Assembly (NCBI RefSeq): GCF_017994015.1
Contig: NZ_JAGOLP010000001.1
Location: 1-64,000 of the forward strand
Source: Ferrovibrio sp.
Lineage (GTDB): Bacteria; Pseudomonadota; Alphaproteobacteria; Ferrovibrionales; Ferrovibrionaceae
Length of the DNA stretch: 64,000 bases
Reading direction: 5' to 3'
Positions 48,047 through 57,839 of the stretch are shown here, piece by piece. Below the pieces are notes generated by a model, which saw nothing but the letters and a program-made list of their open reading frames with translations, searched no databases and was not told where the DNA came from. Every line of letters starts with the position of its first letter. Positions within the stretch are counted from its first letter, which is position 1. The position numbers and the translations under genes were made by a program.

Positions 48047-49363
48047 TTATTGCAGGCCGCGCAGGCGCTGAAATTGTTTCAGGGCATAGGAATCAGTCAT
48101 GCCGCTGACAAAATCGGTGACATTGAGCAACCAGTCATAACGCCGTTGCGCCTGCGCCGGCTGTTGCGGCATCAGGCGCAGCAAGGCGCGGTCGCGTGGC
48201 GCCAGTTGCGCCAGATCGCCGCCGGCCCGCTCCAGCGCATAATGCGCCGCGGCAAAGGCGGAAAGCAGGCTGAGCAGGATTTCGCCGCCCATCACCTCGG
48301 TCTGGAAACGCTCGCGGGTCTCAAAGATGCGCTCGCGGGTGAAGCGGGCGATTTCCTCCAGTTGCGGCGCCGCCGGACCATGGCGCAGCAGATCGCCCTT
48401 GAAGGCGCCGCGCAGGATATCAGCCTCATGCGCCAGGAAAGCCTCCACCGCCTGGTCGATCAGCGCGCCGATGGCCTTGGCGCGCAGATAGGCGATTTTC
48501 CAGGGCTGGTCGCTGATCTCGCCATAACGCGGCGGCAGGGTGGGCAGCAGGCCGATCAGCCGCGTTTCGGCCTCGGCAAAGCTGATGCGGCCGAGCTTGA
48601 AGCCATCCTCGATATCCACCACCGAATAACAGATGTCGTCAGCAGCCTCGACCAGATGGGTCAACGGATGGCGGGCAAAACGGCCCGGCGCGATTTCGGC
48701 CAGGCCAACCACCGCCGCCATCTCGCCGAACAGCCCGGCCTCGGCCTGGAAAAAACCGAATTTCCGGCGCACCGGATCCGCCACGGGTGAACCGAACGGG
48801 TATTTCATGAAGGTGGCCAGCGTGGCGCAGGTCAGCCGCAGGCCGCCGGCATCGCGCCAGTTCTGCAACCGGGTCAGCACCCGGAAACCCTGGGCATTGC
48901 CTTCAAAATGCGTCAGGTCGGCAGCCTCAGCGGCATCCAGGCCATCGAGATAGCGTGCCCCCTCGCCATTGCGGAACCAATGCTGCACCGTGGCTTCGCC
49001 AAAATGGCCAAAGGGCGGATTGCCGATATCATGGCCCAGGCAGGCAGCGGCCACGATATGGCCGAATTCGGCCGCCGATATCCCGTCCAGCCCGGCGCCT
49101 TCGCGTCGCACCACCACTTCGCCAACCTGGGCGCCGAGCGAACGGCCAACCGACGAGACTTCCAGCGAATGGGTCAGCCGGTTACGCACATAATCGCTTT
49201 CGGGCAGCGAATGCACCTGGGTCTTGTCCTGCAAGCGGCGGAAAGCCGAGCAGAACACCACGCGGTCCCAATCCTTCTGGAACGGGTTGCGCGCGGGCGT
49301 CACCGGCTCGGCGCCACGATGGCCAAGCCGCTGCGCCGACAACAATTTCTGCCATTGCATCAT
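48047..49363 (-). CDS. deoxyguanosinetriphosphate triphosphohydrolase-like protein
   Basis: A 438-residue HD-domain dNTPase. The HD residues are in RNRLTHSLEVSSVGR and ACLGHDIGNPPFGHFGE, with FEGNAQGFRVLTRLQ and EAADDICYSVVDIEDG following. It hydrolyses dGTP (or other dNTPs) to the nucleoside and triphosphate. I place the start at 49363 (MMQWQKLLSAQRLG) because homologues begin here; the upstream frame to 49465 is antisense to nothing but has no ribosome-binding site. It is divergent from a histidine kinase gene. Confidence 0.92.
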   Translation of the reverse strand: MMQWQKLLSAQRLGHRGAEPVTPARNPFQKDWDRVVFCSAFRRLQDKTQVHSLPESDYVRNRLTHSLEVSSVGRSLGAQVGEVVVRREGAGLDGISAAEFGHIVAAACLGHDIGNPPFGHFGEATVQHWFRNGEGARYLDGLDAAEAADLTHFEGNAQGFRVLTRLQNWRDAGGLRLTCATLATFMKYPFGSPVADPVRRKFGFFQAEAGLFGEMAAVVGLAEIAPGRFARHPLTHLVEAADDICYSVVDIEDGFKLGRISFAEAETRLIGLLPTLPPRYGEISDQPWKIAYLRAKAIGALIDQAVEAFLAHEADILRGAFKGDLLRHGPAAPQLEEIARFTRERIFETRERFQTEVMGGEILLSLLSAFAAAHYALERAGGDLAQLAPRDRALLRLMPQQPAQAQRRYDWLLNVTDFVSGMTDSYALKQFQRLRGLQ

Positions 49364-49501
49364 CGCCGCACTGTGCCTTTCCGGCGGCTTTGCGGCAAGG
49401 CTTGCCCCGGCCAGCTCTATCGCCTGACACAGCTTGCCCTTGCCGCAACCGGCCCCGCGGCCCATACTCCTGCTGGTGGTCTGCGGAGGGGGAAGCCGGC
49501 C

Positions 49502-51268
49502 GTGGGGAATTTCGGCGCATTAGCCGCCTGTCTCGTCACTTTGCTGATCGCCGCCCTGTGCCTGCTGGTACAGACAAGGCTGCATGAAAAGCGTCCGCAC
49601 CTGGCCTATTGGGCCGCGGCGCATGCGGCGCTGGCGGTGAATTTTGCCATTTTCGGCTATACCGACTGGGCCAACAACCCGGCTTATGCCGCCTTGGCCG
49701 TGCTGATGCAGCAGGCTTTCGCCGTGTTGCTGGCCTTTGGCATCCGGCATCATCTTGGCCTGCCGGCCAATCTCACCGCTGCCTTGTCGCTCACCCTGGC
49801 GATCAGTGCCGTGGTGGTGGGCATGATGCTGATTTTCCCGCAAAGCTATTATGCCCTGCCCGGCCTGGCGCTGATCGTGGTGCAGATTTATGGCGGCGCC
49901 CTGCTGCTGGTGCATCGCCGCAGTGTGCTCTATGTCGGCCTGGGCATCGTGCTGCTGGTGCGCGCGCTCAACACCCTGGTCTATGTTGGCCTGGCGCAGC
50001 AAAATGCCGGCGCGCCGGCGCAGGAATGGCCCTTCATCCTCACCCTGCTGCTTAACCTGGCCACCGGCATCGGCCTGGTGCTGCTGGAATTCGACGACGC
50101 GCACCGCGCCATGGCCGCCACCGCGCGCGAAAAGGAAGACACCCTCTCGCTGCTGCAAGCGGTGATCGACACGGTGCAGGCGGTGGTGCATTACAAGGAT
50201 CGTGATCTGCGCTACCGGCTGGTGAATTTACGCAGCCGCGCCGTGCTGGGCTATGGCGACACCGATATCATCGGCAAGAAGCTGTCTGAAGTGGCACCGC
50301 CCGACCTGGCCTTGCCGATCGAGCGTGGCGACCGTGCCGTGCTGTATAACAAGGGCGCCATGATTGACGAGGAATGGCGCTGGCGCGATGCCGATAGCGG
50401 CAAGCAGAAAACCTACTGGCTGAGCAAATCGGTGGTGCATGACGGGAGCGGCACCGCGATGGGCGTGGTGACCGCCGCCATCGATATCACCCGGCTGAAG
50501 GAAACCGAGCAGCGCCTGATCCAGGAACGCGAGGCGGCCGACCGCGCCAACCAAGCCAAAAGCCAGTTCCTGGCCAATATGAGCCATGAATTGCGCACCC
50601 CGCTGAATGCCATCCTGGGCTTTTCGGAAATGCTGGAAGCCGGCTATCTCGGCGAATTATCGCCGCGCCAGCAGGAATACATGAATCACATCCACCGTTC
50701 CGGGCATCATTTGCTGACCCTGGTGAATGACATCCTGGATCTATCAAAGATCGATGCCGGCAAGATGCGCTTTTCGCCAGAACGGCTGGCGGTGGACGGG
50801 CTGGTGCAGGAAGCGGTGGCGATGGTGGCGCCCACGGCGCAGACCGAGGCAGTGAAGATCACGCATCTGCCCTGTGGCCTGGCCGTGTTTGCCGACCGCC
50901 GCGCGCTGATGCAGGTGTTGCTCAACCTGCTGAGCAATGCCGTCAAGTTCAACCGGCCCGGCGGCAGCGTAACCTTGCGCGGCGACCAACGCGACGGCTT
51001 TGTGGTGCTGACCGTGGCCGATACCGGACTAGGGATGAGCACCTCTGAAATCGCCCGCGCCTTCGAGCCTTTTCAGCGCGGCGATGCCTACAAGGCGCGC
51101 TACAAGGGCGGTTCCGGCCTCGGCCTGGCGATCAGCCGCAATCTGGTGGAGTTGCAGGGCGGCCGTTTCACCCTGGAAAGCAGCCCGGGCAGCGGCACCA
51201 TTGTGCGGATTTCATTTCCGCTGCTGGATGACAGCACTGCGCTTGCACCCGATGGTGGCCAGGATTAG
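49502..51268 (+). CDS. membrane-bound PAS histidine kinase
   Basis: A 588-residue sensor kinase. The N-terminal 200 residues hold about seven hydrophobic helices (for example [34 protein letters not shown]). A PAS domain follows (about 220-330), then HisKA with [19 protein letters not shown] (His about residue 363) and HATPase_c with [18 protein letters not shown] and [14 protein letters not shown]. The start is GTG 49502, with GGAGGGGG 9 bases before it. No response regulator gene is adjacent. A partner must be encoded elsewhere. Confidence 0.9.
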   Translation: MGNFGALAACLVTLLIAALCLLVQTRLHEKRPHLAYWAAAHAALAVNFAIFGYTDWANNPAYAALAVLMQQAFAVLLAFGIRHHLGLPANLTAALSLTLAISAVVVGMMLIFPQSYYALPGLALIVVQIYGGALLLVHRRSVLYVGLGIVLLVRALNTLVYVGLAQQNAGAPAQEWPFILTLLLNLATGIGLVLLEFDDAHRAMAATAREKEDTLSLLQAVIDTVQAVVHYKDRDLRYRLVNLRSRAVLGYGDTDIIGKKLSEVAPPDLALPIERGDRAVLYNKGAMIDEEWRWRDADSGKQKTYWLSKSVVHDGSGTAMGVVTAAIDITRLKETEQRLIQEREAADRANQAKSQFLANMSHELRTPLNAILGFSEMLEAGYLGELSPRQQEYMNHIHRSGHHLLTLVNDILDLSKIDAGKMRFSPERLAVDGLVQEAVAMVAPTAQTEAVKITHLPCGLAVFADRRALMQVLLNLLSNAVKFNRPGGSVTLRGDQRDGFVVLTVADTGLGMSTSEIARAFEPFQRGDAYKARYKGGSGLGLAISRNLVELQGGRFTLESSPGSGTIVRISFPLLDDSTALAPDGGQD

Positions 51269-51334
51269 GCTGGCTGCAACGCGCCGAATCCACATAAATA
51301 AAGGATAAATGGCGCTTTCGGGAGGATAACCATA

Positions 51335-52333
51335 ATGCGCAATTCATTGCCAATGCAGGCTACATCGCGCCGCCGCTTTCTCGGCACCTCGCTAGCGCTT
51401 GGCGCCGGCAGCATGCTGGCCGGCCTGCCCTTTGGCGCCCAGGCCCAGGTGGACAATCTCAAGCTCTTTGTGCCGGCCAATCCGGGCGGCGGCTGGGACC
51501 AGACGGCGCGCAGCATGGAACAGGCGATGAAAGCCGCCGGACTGATCAAGGGCGCACAGGTGACCAATGTGGGCGGCGCCGGCGGCGCGGTTGGCCTGCC
51601 GCAATTTGTCAATCAATGGAAAGGCCAGGGCAACGCGCTGATGGTGGCCGGCATGGTGATGGTGGGGGCGCTGATCACCAACAAATCGCCGGTGAGCATG
51701 ACCCAGACCACGCCGATCGCCCGCCTGACCGGCGAATTCGAAGTGGTGGTGGTGCCGGCCAGTTCACCGCTCAAATCGATGCAGGATCTCGGTGCCGCCT
51801 TCAAGGCCGATCCGACCAAGGTTTCCTGGGCCGGCGGCTCGGCCGGCGGCACCGACCATATCCTGGCCGGCATGATCGCCAAGGCGGTGGGCGGCGATGC
51901 CAAGAAGGTGGCCTATGTCGCCTATGCCGGCGGCGGCCCGGCCCAGGCGGCTTTGCTTGGCGCCCAGGTCACCTGCGGTATCTCCGGCTATGGCGAATTC
52001 GCCGAGCAGATCAAGGCCGGCAAGCTGCGCGCACTTGGTATTTCAGCCGACAAGCGCCAGGCCGGCATCGATATCCCAACCATCAAGGAACAGGGCATCG
52101 ATGTTGAATTGTTCAACTGGCGTGGGGTTTTTGCGCCGCCCGGCGTGAAGGATGCCGACCGCGCCGCAATGATCGAGCTGGTGAGCAAGATGCGCGCTTC
52201 CAAGCCCTGGCAAGAGCAACTGGTGGCGCGTGACTGGACCGACATTTTCCTGGCCGGCGACGATTACCGCAAATATATCGACAGCGAGATCACACGGATC
52301 GGCGATATCCTCAAGGAACTGGGCCTCGGCTGA
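51335..52333 (+). CDS. tctC: tripartite tricarboxylate transporter substrate-binding protein TctC
   Basis: A 332-residue periplasmic binding protein of the Bug/TctC family. It has a twin-arginine type signal (SRRRFLGTSLALGAGSMLAG, cleavage near AQA) and the motifs FVPANPGGGWDQTAR and TNVGGAGGAVGLPQF typical of carboxylate-binding Bug proteins. It captures citrate or another carboxylate for the TctA/TctB membrane pair encoded next. GGGAGGA precedes the ATG. No TctDE two-component genes are beside it, although a membrane kinase gene lies 66 bp upstream. Confidence 0.93.
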   Translation: MRNSLPMQATSRRRFLGTSLALGAGSMLAGLPFGAQAQVDNLKLFVPANPGGGWDQTARSMEQAMKAAGLIKGAQVTNVGGAGGAVGLPQFVNQWKGQGNALMVAGMVMVGALITNKSPVSMTQTTPIARLTGEFEVVVVPASSPLKSMQDLGAAFKADPTKVSWAGGSAGGTDHILAGMIAKAVGGDAKKVAYVAYAGGGPAQAALLGAQVTCGISGYGEFAEQIKAGKLRALGISADKRQAGIDIPTIKEQGIDVELFNWRGVFAPPGVKDADRAAMIELVSKMRASKPWQEQLVARDWTDIFLAGDDYRKYIDSEITRIGDILKELGLG

Positions 52334-52349
52334 GCCGGGCGCAAGCGCG

Positions 52350-52823
52350 ATGCGCCGGCTGTGGCGGCCTGAAAGCCTGGTGGCGCTGGGGGTGCTGGCG
52401 CTGAGCCTGATCGCTTTTGACCAGACAAGGCGCATCCCGGTTTCGCCGGCCTATGCCCAGGTCGGCCCCAATGTGATGGCCTATGTTGCCAGCACATTGC
52501 TGCTGGGCCTGGGGCTGGGATTGCTGCTGCAAGCCTGGCGCGGCGATTGGAAAACACCTGAGGAAGAGAACCAGCCCTTGCAGAAACGGCCACTGGGCTG
52601 GCTGCTGCTCGGGCTGGTGCTGAATGTCGGCCTGATCCAACCACTCGGCTTCATTCCGGCCTCCACCTTGCTGTTTGGCTGTACTGCGCGCGCCTTCGGC
52701 AGCCGCCGCCCCATACGCGACATCCTGATCGGCTTAGGCTTCGCGGCTTTGGCCTATTTCGGCTTCGCCGAGGCGCTGGGCATCAATATCGGCAGCGGCG
52801 CCTTCTGGGAGGACTGGTTCTGA
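52350..52823 (+). CDS. tctB: tripartite tricarboxylate transporter small membrane subunit TctB
   Basis: A 157-residue membrane protein with four hydrophobic segments (about residues 8-24, 40-60, 80-105 and 120-140), matching TctB. Segments [20 protein letters not shown] and [20 protein letters not shown] are typical. It forms the membrane complex with TctA. ATG 52350 lies 17 bp after the tctC stop; the longer upstream frame is inside tctC and is rejected. Its stop overlaps the tctA start (TGATG). Confidence 0.9.
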   Translation: MRRLWRPESLVALGVLALSLIAFDQTRRIPVSPAYAQVGPNVMAYVASTLLLGLGLGLLLQAWRGDWKTPEEENQPLQKRPLGWLLLGLVLNVGLIQPLGFIPASTLLFGCTARAFGSRRPIRDILIGLGFAALAYFGFAEALGINIGSGAFWEDWF

Positions 52824-54313
52824 TGGAAACCCTGACGCTGCTCGGCGACGGCTTCGCGGTGGCCTTGCAGCCGATGAACCTGCTCTGGGCGCTGGTGGGC
52901 GTCACGCTCGGCACTGCCGTGGGCGTGCTGCCCGGCCTTGGCCCGGCACTGACCATCGCCCTGCTGCTGCCGATCACCTTCCATGTGCCGGCCACCGCCG
53001 CCTTCATCCTGTTCGCCGGCATCTATTACGGCGCCATGTATGGCGGCAGCACCACCTCGATCCTGCTCAACACGCCGGGCGAAAGCGCCACGATTATCAC
53101 CGCGCTGGAAGGCAACAAGATGGCGCGCAAGGGCCGTGCCGCAGCAGCGCTCGCCACTGCCGCCATCGGCAGTTTTGTGGCCGGCACCATCGGCACGCTG
53201 GGCCTCACCTTTCTGGCGCCGCCTTTGGTGGAATTTGCCCTGCGTTTTGGCCCGGCGGATTATTTCGCCCTGATGATTGTGGCCTTTGTGGCAGTTTCCG
53301 CCGTGCTCGGCGCTTCCGTGCTGCGCGGCCTGACCAGCCTGGGCCTCGGCCTGCTGCTCGGCCTGATCGGCATCGACCTGCAAACCGGCCAGCCGCGCTT
53401 CACCTTCGGCCTGCTCGAACTGCTTGATGGCGTCAATGTCATCGTGGTGGCGGTGGGCCTGTTCGCGGTTGGCGAGACGCTCTACCTCGCCGCCCGCCCG
53501 GCGCAGCCCGAGGCGCAGGCCTTGCAGCTCAAGGGCGGCGCCTGGATGACCAAGGAAGACTGGCGCCGGTCCTGGAAACCCTGGCTGCGCGGCTCGGCCA
53601 TCGGCTTTCCGTTCGGCGCGCTGCCGGCCGGTGGCGCCGAGGTGCCGACTTTCCTGAGCTATTTTGTCGAAAAGAAATTCTCGCGCCATCCGGAAGAATT
53701 CGGCCATGGCGCCATCGAGGGTGTGGCCGGGCCGGAAGCCGCCAATAATGCCTCGGCGGCCGGCGTGCTGGTGCCGATGCTGGCGCTCGGCCTGCCCACT
53801 TCCGCCACCGCCGCCATCATGCTGTCGGCCTTTACCAGCTATGGCATCAATCCCGGGCCGCTGCTGTTGCAAAGCCAGCCCGAACTGGTCTGGGGCCTGA
53901 TCGCCTCGCTTTATGTCGGCAATGTCATCCTGCTGGTGCTGAATCTGCCGCTGGTTGGGTTATGGGCCAAGATTCTCACCATCCCGACGCCCTGGCTTTA
54001 TGGCGGCATCCTGGTTTTCGCCACCATCGGCACCTATGGTATCAGCCAGTCGCCCATCGACCTGATCCTGCTCTATATCATCGGCGGCATCGGCTATCTG
54101 ATGCGGCGTTTCGATTTTCCCGCCGCGCCCACCATCATCGGCATGATCCTGGGCCCCTTCGCCGAACAGGAATTCCGCCGCGCCATGACAATTTCCGGCG
54201 GCGATATGAGCGTGTTTCTGACCCGGCCCTTAAGCGCCAGCCTGCTGATTATTGCGCTGCTGCTGCTGCTCGGCCCGCTGCTGGCCCGGTTCTGGCGGCG
54301 TAAACCCGCGTAA
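52823..54313 (+). CDS. tctA: tripartite tricarboxylate transporter large membrane subunit TctA
   Basis: A 496-residue polytopic permease with about 12 transmembrane helices. Family signatures are [20 protein letters not shown] near the N-terminus, [20 protein letters not shown] and [32 protein letters not shown]. It is the ion-coupled channel subunit for carboxylate uptake and works with TctB and TctC. The start overlaps the tctB stop by one base. An imperfect AT-rich inverted repeat (about 54312-54346) follows the stop and may be a weak terminator. Confidence 0.95.
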   Translation: METLTLLGDGFAVALQPMNLLWALVGVTLGTAVGVLPGLGPALTIALLLPITFHVPATAAFILFAGIYYGAMYGGSTTSILLNTPGESATIITALEGNKMARKGRAAAALATAAIGSFVAGTIGTLGLTFLAPPLVEFALRFGPADYFALMIVAFVAVSAVLGASVLRGLTSLGLGLLLGLIGIDLQTGQPRFTFGLLELLDGVNVIVVAVGLFAVGETLYLAARPAQPEAQALQLKGGAWMTKEDWRRSWKPWLRGSAIGFPFGALPAGGAEVPTFLSYFVEKKFSRHPEEFGHGAIEGVAGPEAANNASAAGVLVPMLALGLPTSATAAIMLSAFTSYGINPGPLLLQSQPELVWGLIASLYVGNVILLVLNLPLVGLWAKILTIPTPWLYGGILVFATIGTYGISQSPIDLILLYIIGGIGYLMRRFDFPAAPTIIGMILGPFAEQEFRRAMTISGGDMSVFLTRPLSASLLIIALLLLLGPLLARFWRRKPA

Positions 54314-54362
54314 AATATGGATTTCCTGAAAATCCAAGTATTTTAGCCACGCTGTTACGATT

Positions 54363-54405
54363 CGTGATGACCATCACGGCAATAAAGACAGCGGCATCCT
54401 ATATT
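54363..54405 (+). promoter_or_regulatory. possible promoter of the candidate sRNA
   Basis: A -10-like TATATT at 54400-54405 lies about 14 bp before the long hairpin. A perfect CGTGAT/ATCACG inverted repeat (54363-54378, loop GACC) sits just upstream, over the place of a -35 box, and could be an activator site. No -35 consensus is present. Confidence 0.35.
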
Positions 54406-54412
54406 CACATCA

Positions 54413-54577
54413 TCAAGAGATTGGCGGGAGCGCCGAAGCGTTCCCCCCCCCTGCCTCAGCCCCGTCCCCCCCGGCTCGCTGAGGTTCCCGGCGCCTCCCG
54501 CCAATCGTCTTGACCGAGTTTATTCCTCCCCAACTGGAAAGGGCGGCGCTAGCAGAGACGCCGCCCTTTTTCTTTTC
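54413..54577 (+). ncRNA. candidate structured small RNA with C-rich loops
   Basis: Between tctA and the thioesterase gene is about 165 bp of sequence that folds as a small RNA. A long stem pairs 54419-54435 with 54489-54506 (GATTGGCGGGAG side against CTCCCGCCAATC, one bulged base), an inner CCTCAGC/GCTGAGG stem (54454-54460 and 54478-54484) closes a second loop, and two runs of C (seven or more) are left unpaired. A strong rho-independent terminator ends it. C-rich unpaired loops occur in alphaproteobacterial sRNAs that mask Shine-Dalgarno sequences, such as the mmgR/suhB group, but I cannot confirm membership. The 5' end is estimated from TATATT at 54400-54405. No protein frame is credible here. 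Confidence 0.6.
54538..54577 (+). terminator. terminator of the candidate sRNA
   Basis: An 8-bp GC stem GGGCGGCG/CGCCGCCC (54541-54548 and 54559-54566), extended by A-T pairs, followed by TTTTTCTTTT. It is the classic rho-independent form on the plus strand and lies 47 bp before the thioesterase ATG. Confidence 0.9.
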
Positions 54578-54623
54578 ACAGCCCGCGACTTTACAAGCGG
54601 CGCCGGGCTGGCCAGAACAGGGC

Positions 54624-55052
54624 ATGACCCGCCGCATCGTCACTGCCCCCATACCCCCCGGCTTCATCCGCGCCGAACCGGTTTCCCGTTTTTTTGGCCG
54701 CCTTGGCAAATTCTATATTCGGCGCATCGATGGCGAGCCGCCGGTCTGGGGCATCCATCTGCGGCCCAAGCACGGCAATCGCCACGGCACCGGCCATGGC
54801 GGCTTTCTGGCCACGCTGGCCGATACCCATATGGCCGGCTTCATTCATTACAATTTTCCCGATGTGCGCGTGGTCACCACCGATCTTAAGCTGAAATACC
54901 TGCGCCCAGCGCGCATGGGCGACTGGCTGGAAGCGCATCAGGCTTCGGTGGAGCGCGAGGGCGATTACGCCACCGTGGTTTGCGATTTGAAAGTGGCCGG
55001 GCAGATTGTGGTGCGCGCCACGGCGCGCTTCAAGCTGATGCCGAAAGCGTAA
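54624..55052 (+). CDS. PaaI-type hotdog-fold thioesterase
   Basis: A 142-residue hotdog-fold protein. The PaaI/YdiI-type motif is HGTGHGGFLATLADTHMAGF (about residues 50-70), and the core strands VVTTDLKLKYLRPARMGDWLEA are standard. It likely hydrolyses acyl-CoA thioesters. I start at ATG 54624, since the longer frame runs through the sRNA terminator. The ribosome-binding site is weak. The 3' end overlaps the convergent phoD gene by 23 bp. Confidence 0.85.
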   Translation: MTRRIVTAPIPPGFIRAEPVSRFFGRLGKFYIRRIDGEPPVWGIHLRPKHGNRHGTGHGGFLATLADTHMAGFIHYNFPDVRVVTTDLKLKYLRPARMGDWLEAHQASVEREGDYATVVCDLKVAGQIVVRATARFKLMPKA

Positions 55053-56685
55053 GGCTATCCGCAGTCGCCCGTGCGGTGAGTTTGTGCTCCAGCGCCAGGC
55101 CGGTATTCCTTTGCCGGATATCAGCCAGCAGATGCCAGGTCGCCTCGGCGCTATCGGCCGTGATGCGCAGGCTGAGATAACCGCGCCGCGCCGTGTCGCA
55201 CCACAGCATGTCCGGGCTGGCCTGGCGCATACCGGCGGCAAGCCTTTCCGGCGCCAGCGGCACAAAACTTTCCAGACCCGGCGAACACACCCCCGGCGTG
55301 GCGAATTCCGCCACCATGCGGCCATCTGCGCCGCGATGCCCATAAGCCCAGGCATTATGCGTATCGCCGGCCAGCAGCAGCACACGCCGGCCCGCTATTG
55401 TTGCCTGATCCAGCAGGCGCTGGCGCGCGGCATGATAACCGGGCCAGGAATCCGGCGTGGTGGTGATGCCCTGCTGCGCCAGCTCGGCGCGACGCTGAAG
55501 CGACTGACGCAGATTGGCCGAGGCCGTATCAGGCAAAGCCGTGCCAATATCGGCGGGGAAAAAACGCTGCCCCAGCACCACTTGCTGCGCCACAATCTGC
55601 CAGCTTGCGCCGCGTTGCTGCGAAGCCGCCAAGGCGCGGTCGAGCCAGGCTTCCTGCTCCGGCCCGAGCAATTGGCGGCGCGGATCGGCCAGTTGGCCGC
55701 GATAACGCGCCAGTGCCTTGGCATAAGCCTCTGACTCCGACGCGGCGGTATAAAGCTCTCGCGGCACCGCCGCCTGGCGATCCCGCCCAACCAGCCTGGT
55801 ATCAAGCAGGATCAGATCGGCCAGGCCACCCAAAGCCACCTGGCGGTAAAGCTGCGCCGCATCGCGGATCGGCAGCCATTCATAATATGCCTGGCGGGCC
55901 GCCGCGCGCCGCGCCGGCCAGGGGCCTTCCTGGTCCGGCTGGTGATTCTGCGCCCCGTCGCGCCAGGCATCATTGGCGAATTCATGGTCATCCCACACCG
56001 CCATCATGCTGTGGCGCGCATGCAAAGCCTGTAGATCGGGATCGGCACGGTAGAAGGCATAACGCCGGCGGTAATCCGCCAGCGCCACGATTTCATGTGG
56101 CGGCTCGAGTCCTTCGCGCCCCGGCGCGCGCTGCGCCGGACTGGGATAAACCTGATCGCCCAGTTCGTAGATGTAATCACCGAGATGCAGCAGCAGATCA
56201 AGATCGTCTCGCGCGGCAGCATGGGCATAAGCGTTGAAATGGCCAAAGCCGATATTGGCGCAGGAAAACACCGGCAGAGTGAGCGGGCGCTGGCCATCTG
56301 CCGGTAAAGTGCGGCCGCGGCCCGGCGGCGAGACCGCGCCATCCCCGGCGCGAAAGCGGTAATGCACTGGCATATCCGGCGGCAGCCCTGCAGCTATCGC
56401 CTTGACACAATAATCCCGCGCCGGCTCGGCCCAGGCCTCGCCTTCCGCCAGCAGGCGGCTGAACCCGGCATCGGCGGCAACCTGCCAGGTCAATCGCGCC
56501 CGGGCACCATCGACCGGCAGGTAACGGGTCCAGAGCAGCAGGCTGGATTGATCGGGATCGCCGCTGGCCACGCCATGGCTGAACCGGCCGGCCTGTGGCG
56601 CCATGGCGCAGGCGGCCAGGCCAAGCGGCGCGGCGCCAGCAAGTTGCAGGAAACGGCGGCGCGAAGCGGCAGGAGCGGCAGGCAT
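55030..56685 (-). CDS. phoD: PhoD-like alkaline phosphatase/phosphodiesterase
   Basis: A 551-residue secreted enzyme. The Tat signal SRRRFLQLAGAAPLGLAAC opens the protein; its AAC could also be a lipobox. The PhoD domains follow: GVASGDPDQSSLLLWTRYLP, the metal-binding CANIGFGHFNAYAH and LLHLGDYIYELGD, MAVWDDHEFANDAW, and LLLAGDTHNAWAYGH. PhoD enzymes need Ca2+ and Fe3+ and release phosphate from mono- and diesters in the periplasm. One Cys in the CxNxG motif is the expected Fe ligand. No Pho box was identified upstream. Confidence 0.93.
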   Translation of the reverse strand: MPAAPAASRRRFLQLAGAAPLGLAACAMAPQAGRFSHGVASGDPDQSSLLLWTRYLPVDGARARLTWQVAADAGFSRLLAEGEAWAEPARDYCVKAIAAGLPPDMPVHYRFRAGDGAVSPPGRGRTLPADGQRPLTLPVFSCANIGFGHFNAYAHAAARDDLDLLLHLGDYIYELGDQVYPSPAQRAPGREGLEPPHEIVALADYRRRYAFYRADPDLQALHARHSMMAVWDDHEFANDAWRDGAQNHQPDQEGPWPARRAAARQAYYEWLPIRDAAQLYRQVALGGLADLILLDTRLVGRDRQAAVPRELYTAASESEAYAKALARYRGQLADPRRQLLGPEQEAWLDRALAASQQRGASWQIVAQQVVLGQRFFPADIGTALPDTASANLRQSLQRRAELAQQGITTTPDSWPGYHAARQRLLDQATIAGRRVLLLAGDTHNAWAYGHRGADGRMVAEFATPGVCSPGLESFVPLAPERLAAGMRQASPDMLWCDTARRGYLSLRITADSAEATWHLLADIRQRNTGLALEHKLTARATADSLTLSASA

Positions 56686-56727
56686 GGCGCAATGATGCGT
56701 CAGGCGCCGGCGGAAGTCTAATCCAGC

Positions 56728-57651
56728 CTAGCGCAATGCGCCCGGCGCGTTGCCCGGCGGCACCGCGTCACTGGGCGGCACAGCGGCCACCACGGCGCAG
56801 GACCAAGCCTGGCCGGAAGCCGATTCGAGCTGGATATTCTCGCCAAAGCGCGTCGCCGCCCAGCCCCGGCCGAGATATTCATAGCGGCCATCGGGCGGCT
56901 GGCGCAGCAGCGGCACCGCCGGCTTGCCGGGCTGCTCCAGGAACAGCGTATCCGGCTGGCGACTGAAGGCGCTGGCGGCGCCCAGCACCAGGCGCAGATC
57001 ATCGGCGCAGCGAAAGGCGATTTCACCCGGCCGGATCGGCCCGAAACGGGGAGAGGGCGGCGGCGGCGCAAAGCCATAGCTGGTGCTGCCGGGCTGGGTT
57101 TGCCGGCCGCGCTCGCTCCAATCGCCCAAACCCAAAATGCCCTGGCCCAGCAAACCCTGGCCGATGCCGCCGCGCACGCGCGTGCCGGCCAGCCGTTCCA
57201 TGGCGCTGCGCGCCTGGGCCAGGGCGGCCTGGATTTCCGGCTCGTCCGGCTCGGTATCAATACCATCCACCTGCTTGCGGCCCGAGGTGAAGCGGCCCTG
57301 GCTGAAATTGAGATTGAGGCTGATGCGGCGATAGCCATCGGCAACCCCTGCCTGGCCGGCCACGCGGCGGCTGCGCTCGCCATAATGCATCAGGTCGCCG
57401 CGATGGAAATCAAACACCACTGTGGCATCGCCATGTTCGCCATAGCGGCGCCATTCCGTGATCCGCACCGGGCGGCCCTGTTCCAGCATGGCCTCCCAAT
57501 CGGCGCTTAACTCGCCCTGATTGTAGCGCCCACGCACCACCTGCGCCGGCTCGGCATTCTCGGCTTCCGAATCCTCCGGCACCTGGCTCCAGGCCGGCGC
57601 CAGCGGTGCAGCCAGCACCAGGGCAAACAAAATGACCCGAAACGGCACCAT
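56728..57651 (-). CDS. secreted protein with C-terminal MliC-like domain
   Basis: A 307-residue exported protein with signal peptide MVPFRVILFALVLAAPLAPA (cleavage near WSQ). The middle region has strand-rich stretches (ITEWRRYGEHGDATVVFDF, YRRISLNLNFSQGRF) followed by a Gly/Pro-rich linker. The last 80 residues (FRCADDLRLVLGAASAF through QLESASGQAWSCAVV) look like a MliC lysozyme-inhibitor domain with its paired Cys. It may protect peptidoglycan from host or rival C-type lysozyme. The start at 57651 follows GAGGAG. It ends 42 bp before the phoD start. Confidence 0.7.
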   Translation of the reverse strand: MVPFRVILFALVLAAPLAPAWSQVPEDSEAENAEPAQVVRGRYNQGELSADWEAMLEQGRPVRITEWRRYGEHGDATVVFDFHRGDLMHYGERSRRVAGQAGVADGYRRISLNLNFSQGRFTSGRKQVDGIDTEPDEPEIQAALAQARSAMERLAGTRVRGGIGQGLLGQGILGLGDWSERGRQTQPGSTSYGFAPPPPSPRFGPIRPGEIAFRCADDLRLVLGAASAFSRQPDTLFLEQPGKPAVPLLRQPPDGRYEYLGRGWAATRFGENIQLESASGQAWSCAVVAAVPPSDAVPPGNAPGALR

Positions 57652-57839
57652 ACGCAGAAGACTCCTCAACAAAAAATCCGCCAGCCAGCATCCAACCAGA
57701 AGAAATAGGCAGGAATAGGGCAGGCAATTTTCGCCGATTTCCACCCGCGGGCAAGTGACGGCAACAACTTAGATGCTGCTATCCTGCCGGCCGGCTGCGG
57801 CGATTCGTCCCACGGCTGTTGTAAGGCCATGGGGGTGGC

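Noticed and set aside
54312..54346. AT-rich imperfect inverted repeat after tctA considered as a terminator
   Set aside because: Stem is interrupted and AT-rich, with no clear U-tract; mentioned only within the tctA entry.
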